Assembly: GCA_963708425.1 (NCBI GenBank)
Contig: OY970206.1
Coordinates: forward strand, 3,472,001-3,536,000
DNA from: JACMNW01 sp963708425
Lineage (GTDB): Bacteria; Pseudomonadota; Alphaproteobacteria; Rhodobacterales; Rhodobacteraceae
Direction of reading: 5' to 3'
Length of the DNA: 64,000 nucleotides
In this document: piece by piece, positions 1-9,172 of the stretch
How positions within the stretch are numbered: the first letter of the stretch is position 1
Layout of the letters: each line of letters begins with the position of its first letter
Program-made: the position numbers and the translations under genes
Notes under the pieces: generated by a model
Told to the model about the DNA's origin: nothing
The model's input: the letters and a program-made list of their open reading frames with translations, nothing else
The model's database searches: none

Positions 1-50
1 TATATCTGAACCTCGTTCATGACAGGGCGACAGTTGCGCGAGGGAAGCCT

Positions 51-1298
51 ATGAAACGCTATTCGGTTTTTGCCATCGCCCGCGAAGCGTTCCGCAACCA
101 TCAGGGCTGGGATCGGGCTTGGGGCAATCCATCCCCGAAAAAAGCCTACGACGCCATCATCGTGGGCGCTGGCGGGCACGGCCTTGCCACTGCCTATTAC
201 CTTGGCAAAAACCACGGCCTGACCAACATCGCGATCATCGAAAAAGGCTGGCTTGGTGGCGGCAACACCGGCCGCAACACCACGATCATCCGCTCAAACT
301 ACCTGCAAGACCCCTCCGCCGCGATCTACGAAAAAGCCCGCTCGCTTTACGAAACCCTCAGCCAAGAGCTCAACTACAACGTCATGTTCTCCCCCCGCGG
401 CCTGCTGATGCTGGCCCAAACCCACCACGAGGTGCGCGGCTACCTGCGCACCGTCCACGCCAACATGCTGCAAGGTGTCTCCACCGAATACATCACCCCC
501 GACCGCGTCAAGGAACTGGTCCCGATCATCAACATCGACGGCCCCCGCTACCCCGTTCTCGGTGCGCTCTACCAAGCCCGCGGCGGCACCGCCCGGCATG
601 ACGCCGTGGCATGGGGCTACGCCCGCGCCTGTTCCGCCATGGGCATGGACGTGATCCAACAATGCGAGGTGAAAGGCGTCACCACCGAAGGCGGCCAAGT
701 CACTGGCGTTGACACCACCAAAGGCCACATCGCCTGCCTCAAACTCGGCATCGTCGTCGCAGGCCATTCCGGCCAGGTCGCTGAAATGGCCGGCTTCCGT
801 CTGCCGATCGAGGCGGTCGCCCTGCAAGCCCTCGTCTCCGAGCCGATCAAACCCTGCATGGATGTCGTCGTGATGGCCAACACCGTGCACGGCTACATGT
901 CGCAATCCGACAAGGGCGAAATGGTCATCGGCGGCGGCACCGACGGCTTCAACAACTTCACCCAGCGCGGCAGCTTCCACCACATCGAGGAAACCCTGCG
1001 CGCGCTGGTCGAGACCTTCCCGATGATCAGCCGCCTCAAAATGCTGCGCCAATGGGGCGGCATCGTCGATATGACCGGCGACCGTTCCCCCATCATCTCG
1101 AAAACCCCGCTTGGCAACTGCTTCATCAACTGCGGCTGGGGCACCGGCGGCTTCAAAGCCATCCCCGGCTCCGGCTGGGCGATGGCCGAGCTAATGGCAC
1201 GCGGCGAGCCGGGACCATTGGCCGAGGCGTTCGGCATGAACCGCTTTAGGGAAGGGCGGTTTATTGATGAGAGCGTCGCGGCGGGGGTGGCGCATTGA
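51..1298 (+). CDS. soxB: Sarcosine oxidase, beta subunit
   Basis: This is the FAD/FMN-bearing beta subunit of heterotetrameric sarcosine oxidase, which demethylates sarcosine to glycine and passes the methyl group to tetrahydrofolate. A Rossmann dinucleotide motif (GAGGHG, residues 39-44) and a C-terminal flavin segment (CGWGTGGFKAIPGSG, 361-375) are visible. His183 in TARHDAVAWGY fits the histidine that covalently carries FMN in this family. The length of 415 aa is normal. The start follows a GAGGGA ribosome site. It opens the operon soxB, orphan gene, soxD, soxA, soxG. Its TGA overlaps the ATG of the next gene (TGATG). Only 50 bp of upstream sequence are in the window, so the promoter cannot be judged. 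Confidence 0.96.
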   Translation: MKRYSVFAIAREAFRNHQGWDRAWGNPSPKKAYDAIIVGAGGHGLATAYYLGKNHGLTNIAIIEKGWLGGGNTGRNTTIIRSNYLQDPSAAIYEKARSLYETLSQELNYNVMFSPRGLLMLAQTHHEVRGYLRTVHANMLQGVSTEYITPDRVKELVPIINIDGPRYPVLGALYQARGGTARHDAVAWGYARACSAMGMDVIQQCEVKGVTTEGGQVTGVDTTKGHIACLKLGIVVAGHSGQVAEMAGFRLPIEAVALQALVSEPIKPCMDVVVMANTVHGYMSQSDKGEMVIGGGTDGFNNFTQRGSFHHIEETLRALVETFPMISRLKMLRQWGGIVDMTGDRSPIISKTPLGNCFINCGWGTGGFKAIPGSGWAMAELMARGEPGPLAEAFGMNRFREGRFIDESVAAGVAH

Positions 1299-1927
1299 TG
1301 GCTTTCGATCCAAATTGTGCGTCATGGGCACAGCTGGGCATCTATCAACTCTCCGAGTTGCATGAGTTGACCCTCAAGTCTGTCCATCAAATCGGATACA
1401 AGCATTTCGCTGAATTCTGGGAAGCAGCCGGTGTGCCGAAAGCTTCTGCTGTCGCTCTTGCTGGGCATGACGTTCAGCAAGTTTTGGTTCACGAGCGAAT
1501 ATCGTCAATCCTTTTGGCGTTTGGAATGTTCGAAGGTGGCCTGACCCGTTTGGCAGTCGAGGTACTCAAAAACTCTGATTTGGGTCTCTCAATAAACGAC
1601 TTTGCGGGCAACGGAATTCACCGGATGAAAGTTGTTTTGACCAAAGTGGGCGGCGTGAGATTTGCTTTTTCAAGTCCGGATTGGGAACTTTTGACGAAGG
1701 TCGCGTCATTGAGGAATATTGTGCTTCATGGCGGTGGGGTGGTGGATCCAAGCAACAGCAAACACAATGACATGCTCCAGCAAGATGGTGTTTCGTCGGT
1801 TCGGCTAAGTGACGATGGAACTATGATTTTCTCTATATCGGACGACTATCTTTCTAGAGCTTACATCAGCTTCAGGGCGCTGCTCATCAGCTTAACAAGT
1901 GAAGTGCAAGGAATGGCTAAATGCTAA
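1298..1927 (+). CDS. Orphan HEPN-like protein inside the sarcosine oxidase operon
   Basis: The 209-aa product has no place in the usual soxBDAG operon. The segment around residues 137-146 reads SLRNIVLHGG, an R-N-x3-H pattern (Arg139, His144) like the Rx4-6H active motif of HEPN RNases. The rest is mostly helical in appearance, and assignment to HEPN is an inference from this motif alone. Base composition is clearly more AT-rich than soxB or soxA, which suggests transfer. The ATG at 1298 overlaps the soxB stop, and the last 7 nt overlap the soxD start, so the gene is translationally woven into the operon. No partner antitoxin is seen beside it. Confidence 0.72.
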   Translation: MAFDPNCASWAQLGIYQLSELHELTLKSVHQIGYKHFAEFWEAAGVPKASAVALAGHDVQQVLVHERISSILLAFGMFEGGLTRLAVEVLKNSDLGLSINDFAGNGIHRMKVVLTKVGGVRFAFSSPDWELLTKVASLRNIVLHGGGVVDPSNSKHNDMLQQDGVSSVRLSDDGTMIFSISDDYLSRAYISFRALLISLTSEVQGMAKC

Positions 1928-2244
1928 CCCTAACCTGCCCCTACTGCGGCATCCGCGCCGATGAAACCGAACTCGCCCCCGGCTACGAGGCGCATCTGAA
2001 ACGCTACGGCCCCGGCTCCTCCGACGACGAATTTAATGACTACATGTTCGCCCGCAAGAACCCCAAAGGCGTGCATTTCGAACGCTGGCGGCATGCCTAT
2101 GGCTGCGGCAAATGGTTCCTCGCCGCGCGGGATACGGCAACGTTAGAGGTGTTCGGCACCTACCCGGCCCAATCCAGCGGCCCGCCCGCAGACCTGCAAG
2201 CCAAAATCAAAGCAAAACGCCCCGATTGGGAAGGCTTCAAATGA
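1921..2244 (+). CDS. soxD: Sarcosine oxidase, delta subunit
   Basis: This is the small zinc-binding delta subunit of sarcosine oxidase (107 aa; the family is about 90-110 aa). Cys6 and Cys9 (CPYC) with His58 and Cys62 (HAYGC) form the expected zinc site. The ATG lies inside the end of the orphan gene, with an AAGGA ribosome site also inside that gene, so its translation now depends on inserted sequence. The stop overlaps the soxA start (ATGA). Confidence 0.95.
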   Translation: MLTLTCPYCGIRADETELAPGYEAHLKRYGPGSSDDEFNDYMFARKNPKGVHFERWRHAYGCGKWFLAARDTATLEVFGTYPAQSSGPPADLQAKIKAKRPDWEGFK

Positions 2245-5228
2245 GCACGAGACTTTCCTCCGGTGGCCGCCTGATCGACCGCACCGCACCGCAAGAGTTC
2301 ACTTTCAACGGCAAACGCCTGCGCGGGCTGGCGGGTGATACCCTCGCCTCGGCCCTGCTGGCAAACGACCAAATGCTGGTCGGCCGCAGCTTCAAATACC
2401 ACCGCCCGCGCGGCATTGTCGCCGCTGGCCCGGAAGAACCCAACGCGCTGATGAACCTGGGGCAGGGCGCGCGGTTTGAACCGAACCAACGCGCCACCAC
2501 GACCGAATTGTTCGACGGGCTGGAAGCCGCCAGCCAAAACCATTGGCCCAGCCTGACTTACGACATCGGCGTCATCAACAACTACGCCGCCCGCTTCATG
2601 CCCGCAGGCTTCTACTACAAAACCTTCATCCACCCGCGCGCCTTCTGGAAGCACATCTTCGAACCTGTCATCCGGCAAGCCGCTGGCCTTGGCAAAGCCC
2701 CGAAAGACCGCGACGCAGACCGCTACGAACACGCCTACGCCTTCGCCGATGTGCTGGTGATCGGCGGCGGCATCGCCGGACTGCAAGCGGCGCTGACTGC
2801 CGCCAAATCAGGCAAGCGCGTCATGCTGGTGGAACAAACCGCCCACTGGGGTGGCCGCGCCCCGGTTGACGGCGTGGAAATTGACGGCAAGCCCGCCGCC
2901 CAGTGGATCGACAAAACCATCGCCGCCCTTGAGGCCATGGAAAACGTCACTCTCCGCCTGCGCACCGTGGGGGCAGGGGTCTACGACCACGGCTACGTGC
3001 TGGCGAATGAACGCACCGCCGACCACACCCCCGGCGATGGCCGCCCCAAACAACGCCTTTGGCGGATCCGCGCAGGCGTGATCATCACCGCTACCGGCGC
3101 CATCGAACGCCCGCTGTCCTTCGCCGGAAACGATATCCCCGGCGTCATGCTGGCCGCATCGGTGCGCGATTACATCACCAACTTCGCCGTCTCACCCGGC
3201 GACCGCACCGTGATCGCCACCAGTAACGACGACGCCTATCTGACCGCGCTGGCCATCAACGCCGCCGGCCTGTCCGTCCCGGTGATCGTCGACGCCCGCA
3301 CGGAAGCCAACGGCGATCTGCCCACTCGCGCCCGCGCCGCTGGCATCCGCGTGCTGACTGGCCATGCCATCGCTTCTGTAAAAGGCGGCAAACGCGTGAC
3401 CGCCGTCACCCTCTGCCTGCAAGCGGGCGAGGGTGCGGTAACGGAAACCATTCCCTGCGACGCCGTTGCCATGTCCGGCGGCTGGTCGCCCGTCGTGCAC
3501 TTGTGGTCACACTGCGGCGGCAAACTAACATGGGATGACGCACTGGTCGCCTTCATCCCCGACGCCGCCCGTCCGCCTGTTAACCACGACGGTTCGGCAA
3601 TGGTCATCCCCGCTGGCACCGCCTTGGGTGTTTTCGATACCGCTGGCGTTCTGGCCTCGGCCACCGCCGCCGGAAAAGGCGTTCTGGATGATGCTTCCGC
3701 GTATGCACAGGGGGTGTACGGAAGTCATACCGGAAACATACAACTCATGCCGCAGGGGGCGAGCCTGAAACTGCGCTCCAAAATGTGGCTGGACTATCAG
3801 AACGATGTGAAGGTTTCCGACGTGCAACTGGCCGCCCGCGAAGGCTACGAATCGGTCGAACATACCAAGCGCTATACCACCTTGGGTATGGCGACCGACC
3901 AAGGAAAACTAAGCAATATCAACGGCCTGTCAGTTCTTGCCGGGGCGCTGAATGTCGAAATTCCGCAAGTCGGCACCACCACTTTCCGCCCCCCCTATAC
4001 GCCAGTGACCATCGGCGCACTGGCAGGCGAGGCGCGCGGTGACATCTTCCAACCCCTTCGCCGCACGCCGATGCACGAAAGTCACGTAAAATCAAACGCT
4101 TACTTCGAGCCCGTCGGCCACTGGCGCCGCCCCTACTGCTTCCCAAGGGATGCTGAAACTCACGACCAAGCCGTCCACCGCGAGGTGAACAACACCCGCC
4201 AAGCCCTTGGAATCCTTGACGCATCCACCCTTGGCAAAATCATCGTCAAAGGCCCCGATGCGGGCCGCTTCCTCGACATGCTCTATACCGGCGTCATGTC
4301 GACGCTGCCTATTGGCAAATGCCGTTACGGGTTGATGTGCAACGAGAACGGCTTCTTAAGCGATGACGGCGTTGTCGCCAGAATCACCGAGGATACATGG
4401 CTTTGCCACACCACTTCTGGTGGCGCGGACCGCATCCACGCGCATATGGAGGATTGGCTTCAATGCGAATGGTGGGATTGGAAGGTCTACACCGCCAACG
4501 TCACCGAACAATATGCCCAAGTCGCCATCGTTGGCCCTAACGCACGGAAATTGCTTGAAAAATTAGGTGGGATGAATGTCTCGAAAGAGGCATTGCCCTT
4601 CATGCAATGGGCCGACGGCACGTTGGCGGGTTTCCCCGTCCGCATCTACCGCATCAGCTTTTCGGGCGAACTCAGCTACGAAATCGCCGTCCCTGCCTCT
4701 CACGGATTGTCGTTCTGGAACAAGGTGTTGGAAGCCGGGGCCGAGTTTGGCGCAATGCCTTATGGTACTGAGGCGCTGCATATCATGCGGGCCGAAAAGG
4801 GCTTCATCATGATCGGTGACGAAACTGATGGCACAGTGATCCCGCAAGATCTTAACCTCGGCTGGGCGATCTCGAAGAAAAAGGAAGACTTCCTTGGCAA
4901 GCGTGGCCAGGAAAGGTCTCACCTCGCTGATTTGAACCGCTGGAAACTGGTCGGTCTGGAAACGCTGGATGGCTCGGTTATCCCCGATGGCGCTTATGCC
5001 GTCGCCCCCGGCAGCAACCCAAACGGCCAACGCAACACCGAAGGCCGCGTGACATCGACCTATTTCTCGCCGACGTTGAAGCGCGGAATCGCGATGGGTT
5101 TGGTGAAGAACGGCCCGGAACGTATTGGTCAAACAGTCGAATTCCCGAAAGTGGGCGGCACATCAGTGATGGCGCGGATCGTCGATCCGGTCTTTTACGA
5201 CAAAGACGGGGAGAAGCAGAATGTCTGA
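2241..5228 (+). CDS. soxA: Sarcosine oxidase, alpha subunit
   Basis: This is the large alpha subunit (995 aa), which binds NAD+ and carries the folate-binding half of the enzyme. The N-terminal part (about 10-100) resembles the 2Fe-2S-like sarcosine oxidase A3 region, a Rossmann GGGIAG motif sits at 175-180, and the region from about 600 to 990 is a GcvT/aminomethyltransferase-like domain that accepts the methyl group as methylene-tetrahydrofolate. The start at 2241 is chosen because it overlaps the soxD stop as ATGA and begins with the family's usual MSTRL-type sequence. An open extension upstream of it only re-reads soxD. Confidence 0.96.
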   Translation: MSTRLSSGGRLIDRTAPQEFTFNGKRLRGLAGDTLASALLANDQMLVGRSFKYHRPRGIVAAGPEEPNALMNLGQGARFEPNQRATTTELFDGLEAASQNHWPSLTYDIGVINNYAARFMPAGFYYKTFIHPRAFWKHIFEPVIRQAAGLGKAPKDRDADRYEHAYAFADVLVIGGGIAGLQAALTAAKSGKRVMLVEQTAHWGGRAPVDGVEIDGKPAAQWIDKTIAALEAMENVTLRLRTVGAGVYDHGYVLANERTADHTPGDGRPKQRLWRIRAGVIITATGAIERPLSFAGNDIPGVMLAASVRDYITNFAVSPGDRTVIATSNDDAYLTALAINAAGLSVPVIVDARTEANGDLPTRARAAGIRVLTGHAIASVKGGKRVTAVTLCLQAGEGAVTETIPCDAVAMSGGWSPVVHLWSHCGGKLTWDDALVAFIPDAARPPVNHDGSAMVIPAGTALGVFDTAGVLASATAAGKGVLDDASAYAQGVYGSHTGNIQLMPQGASLKLRSKMWLDYQNDVKVSDVQLAAREGYESVEHTKRYTTLGMATDQGKLSNINGLSVLAGALNVEIPQVGTTTFRPPYTPVTIGALAGEARGDIFQPLRRTPMHESHVKSNAYFEPVGHWRRPYCFPRDAETHDQAVHREVNNTRQALGILDASTLGKIIVKGPDAGRFLDMLYTGVMSTLPIGKCRYGLMCNENGFLSDDGVVARITEDTWLCHTTSGGADRIHAHMEDWLQCEWWDWKVYTANVTEQYAQVAIVGPNARKLLEKLGGMNVSKEALPFMQWADGTLAGFPVRIYRISFSGELSYEIAVPASHGLSFWNKVLEAGAEFGAMPYGTEALHIMRAEKGFIMIGDETDGTVIPQDLNLGWAISKKKEDFLGKRGQERSHLADLNRWKLVGLETLDGSVIPDGAYAVAPGSNPNGQRNTEGRVTSTYFSPTLKRGIAMGLVKNGPERIGQTVEFPKVGGTSVMARIVDPVFYDKDGEKQNV

Positions 5229-5778
5229 TCCGATCAGCGCCCTTGGCGGCACGACATACGACGGTTTTTCTACCATCCGCGAAATCGGCCCGCTTGGCAT
5301 GATCAGCCTGCGCTGCGATCTTGCTGACAAGGCCTTGCCCGCCGCCATCAAAGCCGTCACCGGTACCAAATTGCCAGGGGTCCGGCAGATCGAAATGAAG
5401 GATGGCAAAGGCGCGGGCTGGATGTCTCCCGACGAACTGCTGATCATCATCGCTTACAATGACGTCACGAAAGCACTTGAAACCATTATAAAAAAGATGA
5501 ATGGCATCCACCATCTGGCCGTTGATGTCTCCGACGCCCGCGCTGTGTTCCGCATCGAAGGGCCAAAGGCGGCTGAGGTGCTGATGAAGCTGTCGCCAGT
5601 TGATTTGGCGGCTCTTGCCCCCAATGAACTCCGCCGCACCCGTGCAGCTCAGGTCGCCGCCGCCTTCTGGAAAGACACCGATGGCTTTACCCTGGTCAGC
5701 TTTCGGTCTGTTGCGGGCTATGTGATGGGTCTGCTGCAGCATTCGGCGCAGCCTGGGTCAGACCTGAAACTGCGCTGA
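5221..5778 (+). CDS. soxG: Sarcosine oxidase, gamma subunit
   Basis: This is the gamma subunit (185 aa), a shortened GcvT-like fold that completes the alpha-beta-gamma-delta enzyme. It starts 8 nt before the end of soxA, so all junctions of this operon are overlapping. The length and the terminal GYVMGLLQHSA segment fit the family. Ninety-nine bases separate it from sodB, which has its own ribosome site and probably its own promoter. Confidence 0.93.
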   Translation: MSDPISALGGTTYDGFSTIREIGPLGMISLRCDLADKALPAAIKAVTGTKLPGVRQIEMKDGKGAGWMSPDELLIIIAYNDVTKALETIIKKMNGIHHLAVDVSDARAVFRIEGPKAAEVLMKLSPVDLAALAPNELRRTRAAQVAAAFWKDTDGFTLVSFRSVAGYVMGLLQHSAQPGSDLKLR

Positions 5779-5877
5779 TCCCCGCCATCGGCGTTGGAAC
5801 CATTTCCGGCCCTTGACGTTGGGTCTGCAAGACCTCTTATTGGCGTCAATCATTCGTCCCTTGAAAGGATATCTGCC

Positions 5878-6477
5878 ATGGCTTTCACCCTTCCCGATCT
5901 TCCATACGCCCATGACGCACTCGCCGGTCAGGGTATGTCGCGTGAAACATTGGAGTTTCACCACGATTTGCACCACAAGGCCTATGTCGATAACGGCAAC
6001 AAGCTGATTGCCGGAACCGAATGGGAAAACAAGGGCTTGGATGACATTGTTCGCGGTACTTTCGTCGCCGGGGCCGTGGCGCAGAGTGGCATTTTCAACA
6101 ATGCCTCGCAACACTGGAACCACAATCTGTTCTGGGAAGTCATGGGCCCATACGGCAAAGCCATGCCCGGCAGTCTGGAAAAGGCGCTGACTGAAGCATT
6201 CGGTTCCGTGCAGAAATTCAAAGATGATTTCGCAGCGGCGGGTGCTGGTCAGTTCGGGTCTGGCTGGGCTTGGCTGGTCAAGGACAAGGACGGCTCGTTA
6301 AAAGTGACCAAAACGGAAAACGGCGTGAACCCGCTGTGCTTTGGCCAAACCGCGCTGCTTGGCTGCGACGTATGGGAGCATTCGTACTACATCGACTTCC
6401 GCAACAAGCGCCCAGCCTACCTTGCCAACTTTCTAGAAAAGCTGGTGAACTGGGAAGCTGTCGCCGCGAGGTTGTGA
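5878..6477 (+). CDS. sodB: Superoxide dismutase (Fe type)
   Basis: This cytoplasmic superoxide dismutase has 199 aa, the usual size. Metal-ligand segments are LEFHHDLHH (about 25-33), NHNLFW, and the Asp/His pair in CDVWEHSYYIDF. The Gln in NNASQHWNH is the Fe-type residue, where Mn enzymes have Gly nearby, and QFGSGWAWL also fits the Fe type. The ATG at 5878 follows a GAAAGGA site; the open frame extends upstream but lacks homology there. A strong terminator follows. It may help with hydrogen peroxide and superoxide stress from the flavin oxidase upstream, which is inference. Confidence 0.95.
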   Translation: MAFTLPDLPYAHDALAGQGMSRETLEFHHDLHHKAYVDNGNKLIAGTEWENKGLDDIVRGTFVAGAVAQSGIFNNASQHWNHNLFWEVMGPYGKAMPGSLEKALTEAFGSVQKFKDDFAAAGAGQFGSGWAWLVKDKDGSLKVTKTENGVNPLCFGQTALLGCDVWEHSYYIDFRNKRPAYLANFLEKLVNWEAVAARL

Positions 6478-6502
6478 GTTCTGGCCGTCAAGACCAATTC
6501 GA

Positions 6503-6538
6503 AAGCCTGCTCGGGGAAACCTGTGCAGGCTTTTTTTT
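6503..6538 (+). terminator. Rho-independent terminator of sodB
   Basis: Stem AAGCCTGC/GCAGGCTT with a 14-nt loop runs into eight T on the plus strand. It ends 8 bp before the stop of the convergent LOG-family gene. Confidence 0.85.
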
Positions 6539-6546
6539 GCACCTGA

Positions 6547-7104
6547 TCAATCAAACGCCGCCTGCAACCCAGCGGTCAGTTCATAGACGTCGTTAACCAC
6601 AATGAAATGACCTCTCATCGACGCCTCCGCGAAACCTTGTGCGATGACATGGTCCAGAAGCGTTATCAAAGGTGCCCAGTAGCCATCTGTATTCATTAGG
6701 AAAATAGGTTTCTTGTGCAGGCCGATCTGAGCCCAGGTCAGCACTTCGAAAAATTCATCCAGCGATCCGGCCCCACCGGGCAGAACCACAATCGCGTCGG
6801 AGTTCATGAACATCACTTTCTTTCGTTCATGCATGTTCTCGGTGATTACCAGCGCGGTCAGATCGCGCCTGCCCATCTCGCGGGCCATCAAATGGGTAGG
6901 GATCACCCCCAGGGTCCGCGCACCTGCCAGCACGGCGGTGCGGGCAACCTCGCCCATCAAACCCACATCGCCTGCTCCGTAAACCAATCGCCAGTTCTGT
7001 GCCGCAATCAGCCCTCCAACCTCGCGCGCCGCTGCTGCATAGGCGGGCTCGGCACCGGGACGCGAGCCACAGAAGACACAAACGGAACGAAGCGTGGACG
7101 TCAT
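6547..7104 (-). CDS. LOG-family protein (putative cytokinin riboside 5'-monophosphate phosphoribohydrolase)
   Basis: The 185-aa product belongs to the LOG (lysine decarboxylase-like, TIGR00730) family, whose members cleave nucleoside 5'-monophosphates to base and ribose phosphate. The signature PGGAGSLDE (109-117) corresponds to the family's PGGxGTxxE, and MHERKK (91-96) holds the conserved Arg. The natural substrate in bacteria is often uncertain. The ATG at 7104 is preferred to a TTG three codons upstream because it follows an AAGG site. It is convergent with sodB and divergent from the LysM gene. Confidence 0.88.
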   Translation of the reverse strand: MTSTLRSVCVFCGSRPGAEPAYAAAAREVGGLIAAQNWRLVYGAGDVGLMGEVARTAVLAGARTLGVIPTHLMAREMGRRDLTALVITENMHERKKVMFMNSDAIVVLPGGAGSLDEFFEVLTWAQIGLHKKPIFLMNTDGYWAPLITLLDHVIAQGFAEASMRGHFIVVNDVYELTAGLQAAFD

Positions 7105-7229
7105 GAATGCCAACCTTGCGAAAACTATTGCCTTGCTCCCAGATATCGGCGTTTCTGGGATAAAGCAAAGGGGCCTCGGTCAACGGCCCGCGGGAAGACC
7201 GCAATGTCGGGCTTTCAAGGGGAATGCGA

Positions 7230-8732
7230 ATGGCAAGTTTTACGGCACTAAGCACGGGTGCGCGGACGGCGCTTCTGGCTGGCGGTGCGTTGATCACGGC
7301 GGCTGTGGTATACGGCATGTGGTCGATCAACCGGCCGGAACCAACCCCGGCGGGCAGTGACCAACCAGTAGCCGAGGCCGTACCGGACACCAGTATAGCC
7401 GCCGCACCGGCAACGGCGGAAGCTGCAGATCCGACCGCCGAGGCCGCCGCCGAACCCGTGGAAGATGCCGCTGCCGCCGACCCTGCACCAGAGGTGGCGG
7501 AAGAGCCCGCACCAGAGGTGGCGGAAGAGCCCGCACCAGAGGTGGCGGAAGAGCCGACAGCCGATACGGCCACTGCCGACCCAACACCAGCAGCGCCTTT
7601 GACAGAGCCGCCAACCTTTGACGTCGTGCGGGTCGACCCCGATGGTGCGACGGTTGTCGCGGGTCGCGCTGCGCCGGGTGCCAAGATTGTCATGCGGGTC
7701 GATGGTGCCGAAATTTCGGCAACCACCGCTGATGCCAATGGCAATTTTGTTGGATTGTTTGTGCTTGATAGCAGTGCCGAGCCACGGATGCTGACGATGG
7801 CTACTGTTTTGCCCGACCAATCCGAGATTCCAGCCGCCGCTGCTGTCGCGCTGGCCCCGACCCAAGCCCCAGTTGCTGTAGCGGCTGCCGAACCCGCGGC
7901 ACCTGAACCAATCGACGACATCGCAGCTGCCGAAGTGGTGCCGACTGAACCTGCAACAGAAGAACCGGCTGCTGAACCCGCCGTGCCGCAGGCGCCAACA
8001 GCGTTGCTAATCACCAAGGATGGCGTCAACGTCTTGCAGCAGGGCGATCCTGCCGCCGCAGCCAGTGTGTCGGCTGATCTGGCGATCGACACCATCAGCT
8101 ACACAGCGGCAGGCGAGGTGCAGCTTGCTGGCCGTGGCACTGCTGGCGCTTTCGTCCGTATTTACCTGGACAATGCGCCCTTGATTGACGTTCCGGTTGG
8201 TGCTGATGGCCGATGGGCCTCGACCATGCCGGACATAACGCCAGGGGTTTATATCCTGCGGGCCGATCAACTGGCCGAAGACGGCAAAGTGACCGCCCGC
8301 TTTGAAACCCCGTTCAAGCGCGAAACCAAAGAGGCCTTGGCGGCGGCGGCGCAAGCACCGGAACCAACGGTTGAGGTTGCAACGGCTGACACCGCGGCTG
8401 CCGAACCTGTTACTGAACCCTCAGCCGCAGAACCTTTGGCCCAGCCATCGGAAGAACCCGCAGCAGTCGCAGCCCCAGCGCAGTCTGCCGAATCTGCCAC
8501 AACCGCTGTAGAACCGGCCCCCGAACCGGCGCAAACCACCGCGGCCGAAACCGTTCCGGTGGCTGTTTCGGTCACCGTTCAGCCCGGTTTCACCCTATGG
8601 GGCATCGCGTCGGAACAATTTGGCGATGGCGTGCTTTACGTACAGGTTTATGCGGCGAATAAAGACAAAATTCGCGACCCCGACCTTATCTATCCGGGCC
8701 AGGTCTTTGTTATTCCGTCAAAATCGGAATAG
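7230..8732 (+). CDS. LysM-domain envelope protein with Ala/Pro/Glu-rich linkers
   Basis: The 500-aa protein has one N-terminal membrane anchor (about 12-31) and a C-terminal LysM domain (about 448-497) that should bind peptidoglycan in the periplasm. Between them, long Ala-Pro-Glu stretches alternate with two compact beta-rich blocks of the type VDPDGATVVAGRAAPGAKI, probably Ig-like. Three exact PAPEVAEE repeats lie near residue 90. The Met at 7230 is better spaced from the AAGGGG site than the Met at 7224. The last 23 nt overlap the convergent arsR gene. The function is not known; an envelope or cell-wall role is inferred from the LysM domain. Confidence 0.85.
   Translation: MASFTALSTGARTALLAGGALITAAVVYGMWSINRPEPTPAGSDQPVAEAVPDTSIAAAPATAEAADPTAEAAAEPVEDAAAADPAPEVAEEPAPEVAEEPAPEVAEEPTADTATADPTPAAPLTEPPTFDVVRVDPDGATVVAGRAAPGAKIVMRVDGAEISATTADANGNFVGLFVLDSSAEPRMLTMATVLPDQSEIPAAAAVALAPTQAPVAVAAAEPAAPEPIDDIAAAEVVPTEPATEEPAAEPAVPQAPTALLITKDGVNVLQQGDPAAAASVSADLAIDTISYTAAGEVQLAGRGTAGAFVRIYLDNAPLIDVPVGADGRWASTMPDITPGVYILRADQLAEDGKVTARFETPFKRETKEALAAAAQAPEPTVEVATADTAAAEPVTEPSAAEPLAQPSEEPAAVAAPAQSAESATTAVEPAPEPAQTTAAETVPVAVSVTVQPGFTLWGIASEQFGDGVLYVQVYAANKDKIRDPDLIYPGQVFVIPSKSE
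7485..7554 (+). repeat. 24-bp in-frame tandem repeat, about 3 copies
   Basis: A 24-bp unit encoding APEVAEEP is repeated almost three times without change, which points to recent slippage. It lies in the linker of the LysM protein, so copy number may vary between strains. Confidence 0.9.
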
Positions 8733-9072
8733 AAGACGCCATAGCATCACTGTGATGGGACCGATTGCAACACGCCAGCACCTCGGGGTGGTTCATGCCG
8801 CAATCGCGCAGCAAATACGATATTGTGCCGCCCAGTGCAGAGAAATCCGCGGAATAAATCACATTGCGTGCAACCCGGCGGGACCGTATCAGTCCGGCTT
8901 GTTCCAGAATACCCAGATGAAATGACAGCCGTGATGCGGAATGGCCCAATTCCAGCCCGATTTTGCCAGCGGCAAGACCGTCTTCGCCCGACACCACCAA
9001 AAGGCGCATCAGATCCAGCCGCGCCTCATTTGCCAGGGCCGACAGGCTTGCCAAGACTTTACTTCGATCCAT
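8710..9072 (-). CDS. ArsR-family transcriptional regulator
   Basis: This 120-aa winged-helix repressor has the recognition segment HSASRLSFHLGILEQAGLI (about 44-62), in which the family's usual Q is replaced. It lacks the ELCVCDL metal site of classical ArsR/SmtB, but its C-terminus carries Cys91, His95, Cys101, Cys102, His106 and His107, which could bind arsenite or another thiophilic ion. It is divergent from an Atm1-type exporter with a dyad between them, so it probably controls both. Its 3' end overlaps the LysM gene by 23 nt. Confidence 0.87.
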   Translation of the reverse strand: MDRSKVLASLSALANEARLDLMRLLVVSGEDGLAAGKIGLELGHSASRLSFHLGILEQAGLIRSRRVARNVIYSADFSALGGTISYLLRDCGMNHPEVLACCNRSHHSDAMASSIPILTE

Positions 9073-9100
9073 ATCTCAACTACTCATGATATGTTGAAGT
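9071..9100. promoter_or_regulatory. Candidate ArsR operator
   Basis: Imperfect dyad: 10-bp arms at 9071-9080 and 9091-9100 agree at 8 of 10 positions, with inner TCAAC (9076-9080) and GTTGA (9093-9097). It overlaps the arsR start codon and lies 73 bp upstream of the ABC gene. Binding by this regulator is inferred from position and symmetry. Confidence 0.5.
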
Positions 9101-9172
9101 ATTACACCTAACCCAAGCCAGCGCTCAAATCAACGATTGATATGCAGCCACCTCAGGTAGACGAAGACAGAT

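Noticed and set aside
2112..2240. N-terminal extension of soxA
   Set aside because: It reads soxD in another frame; the ATGA overlap at 2241 gives the conserved start.
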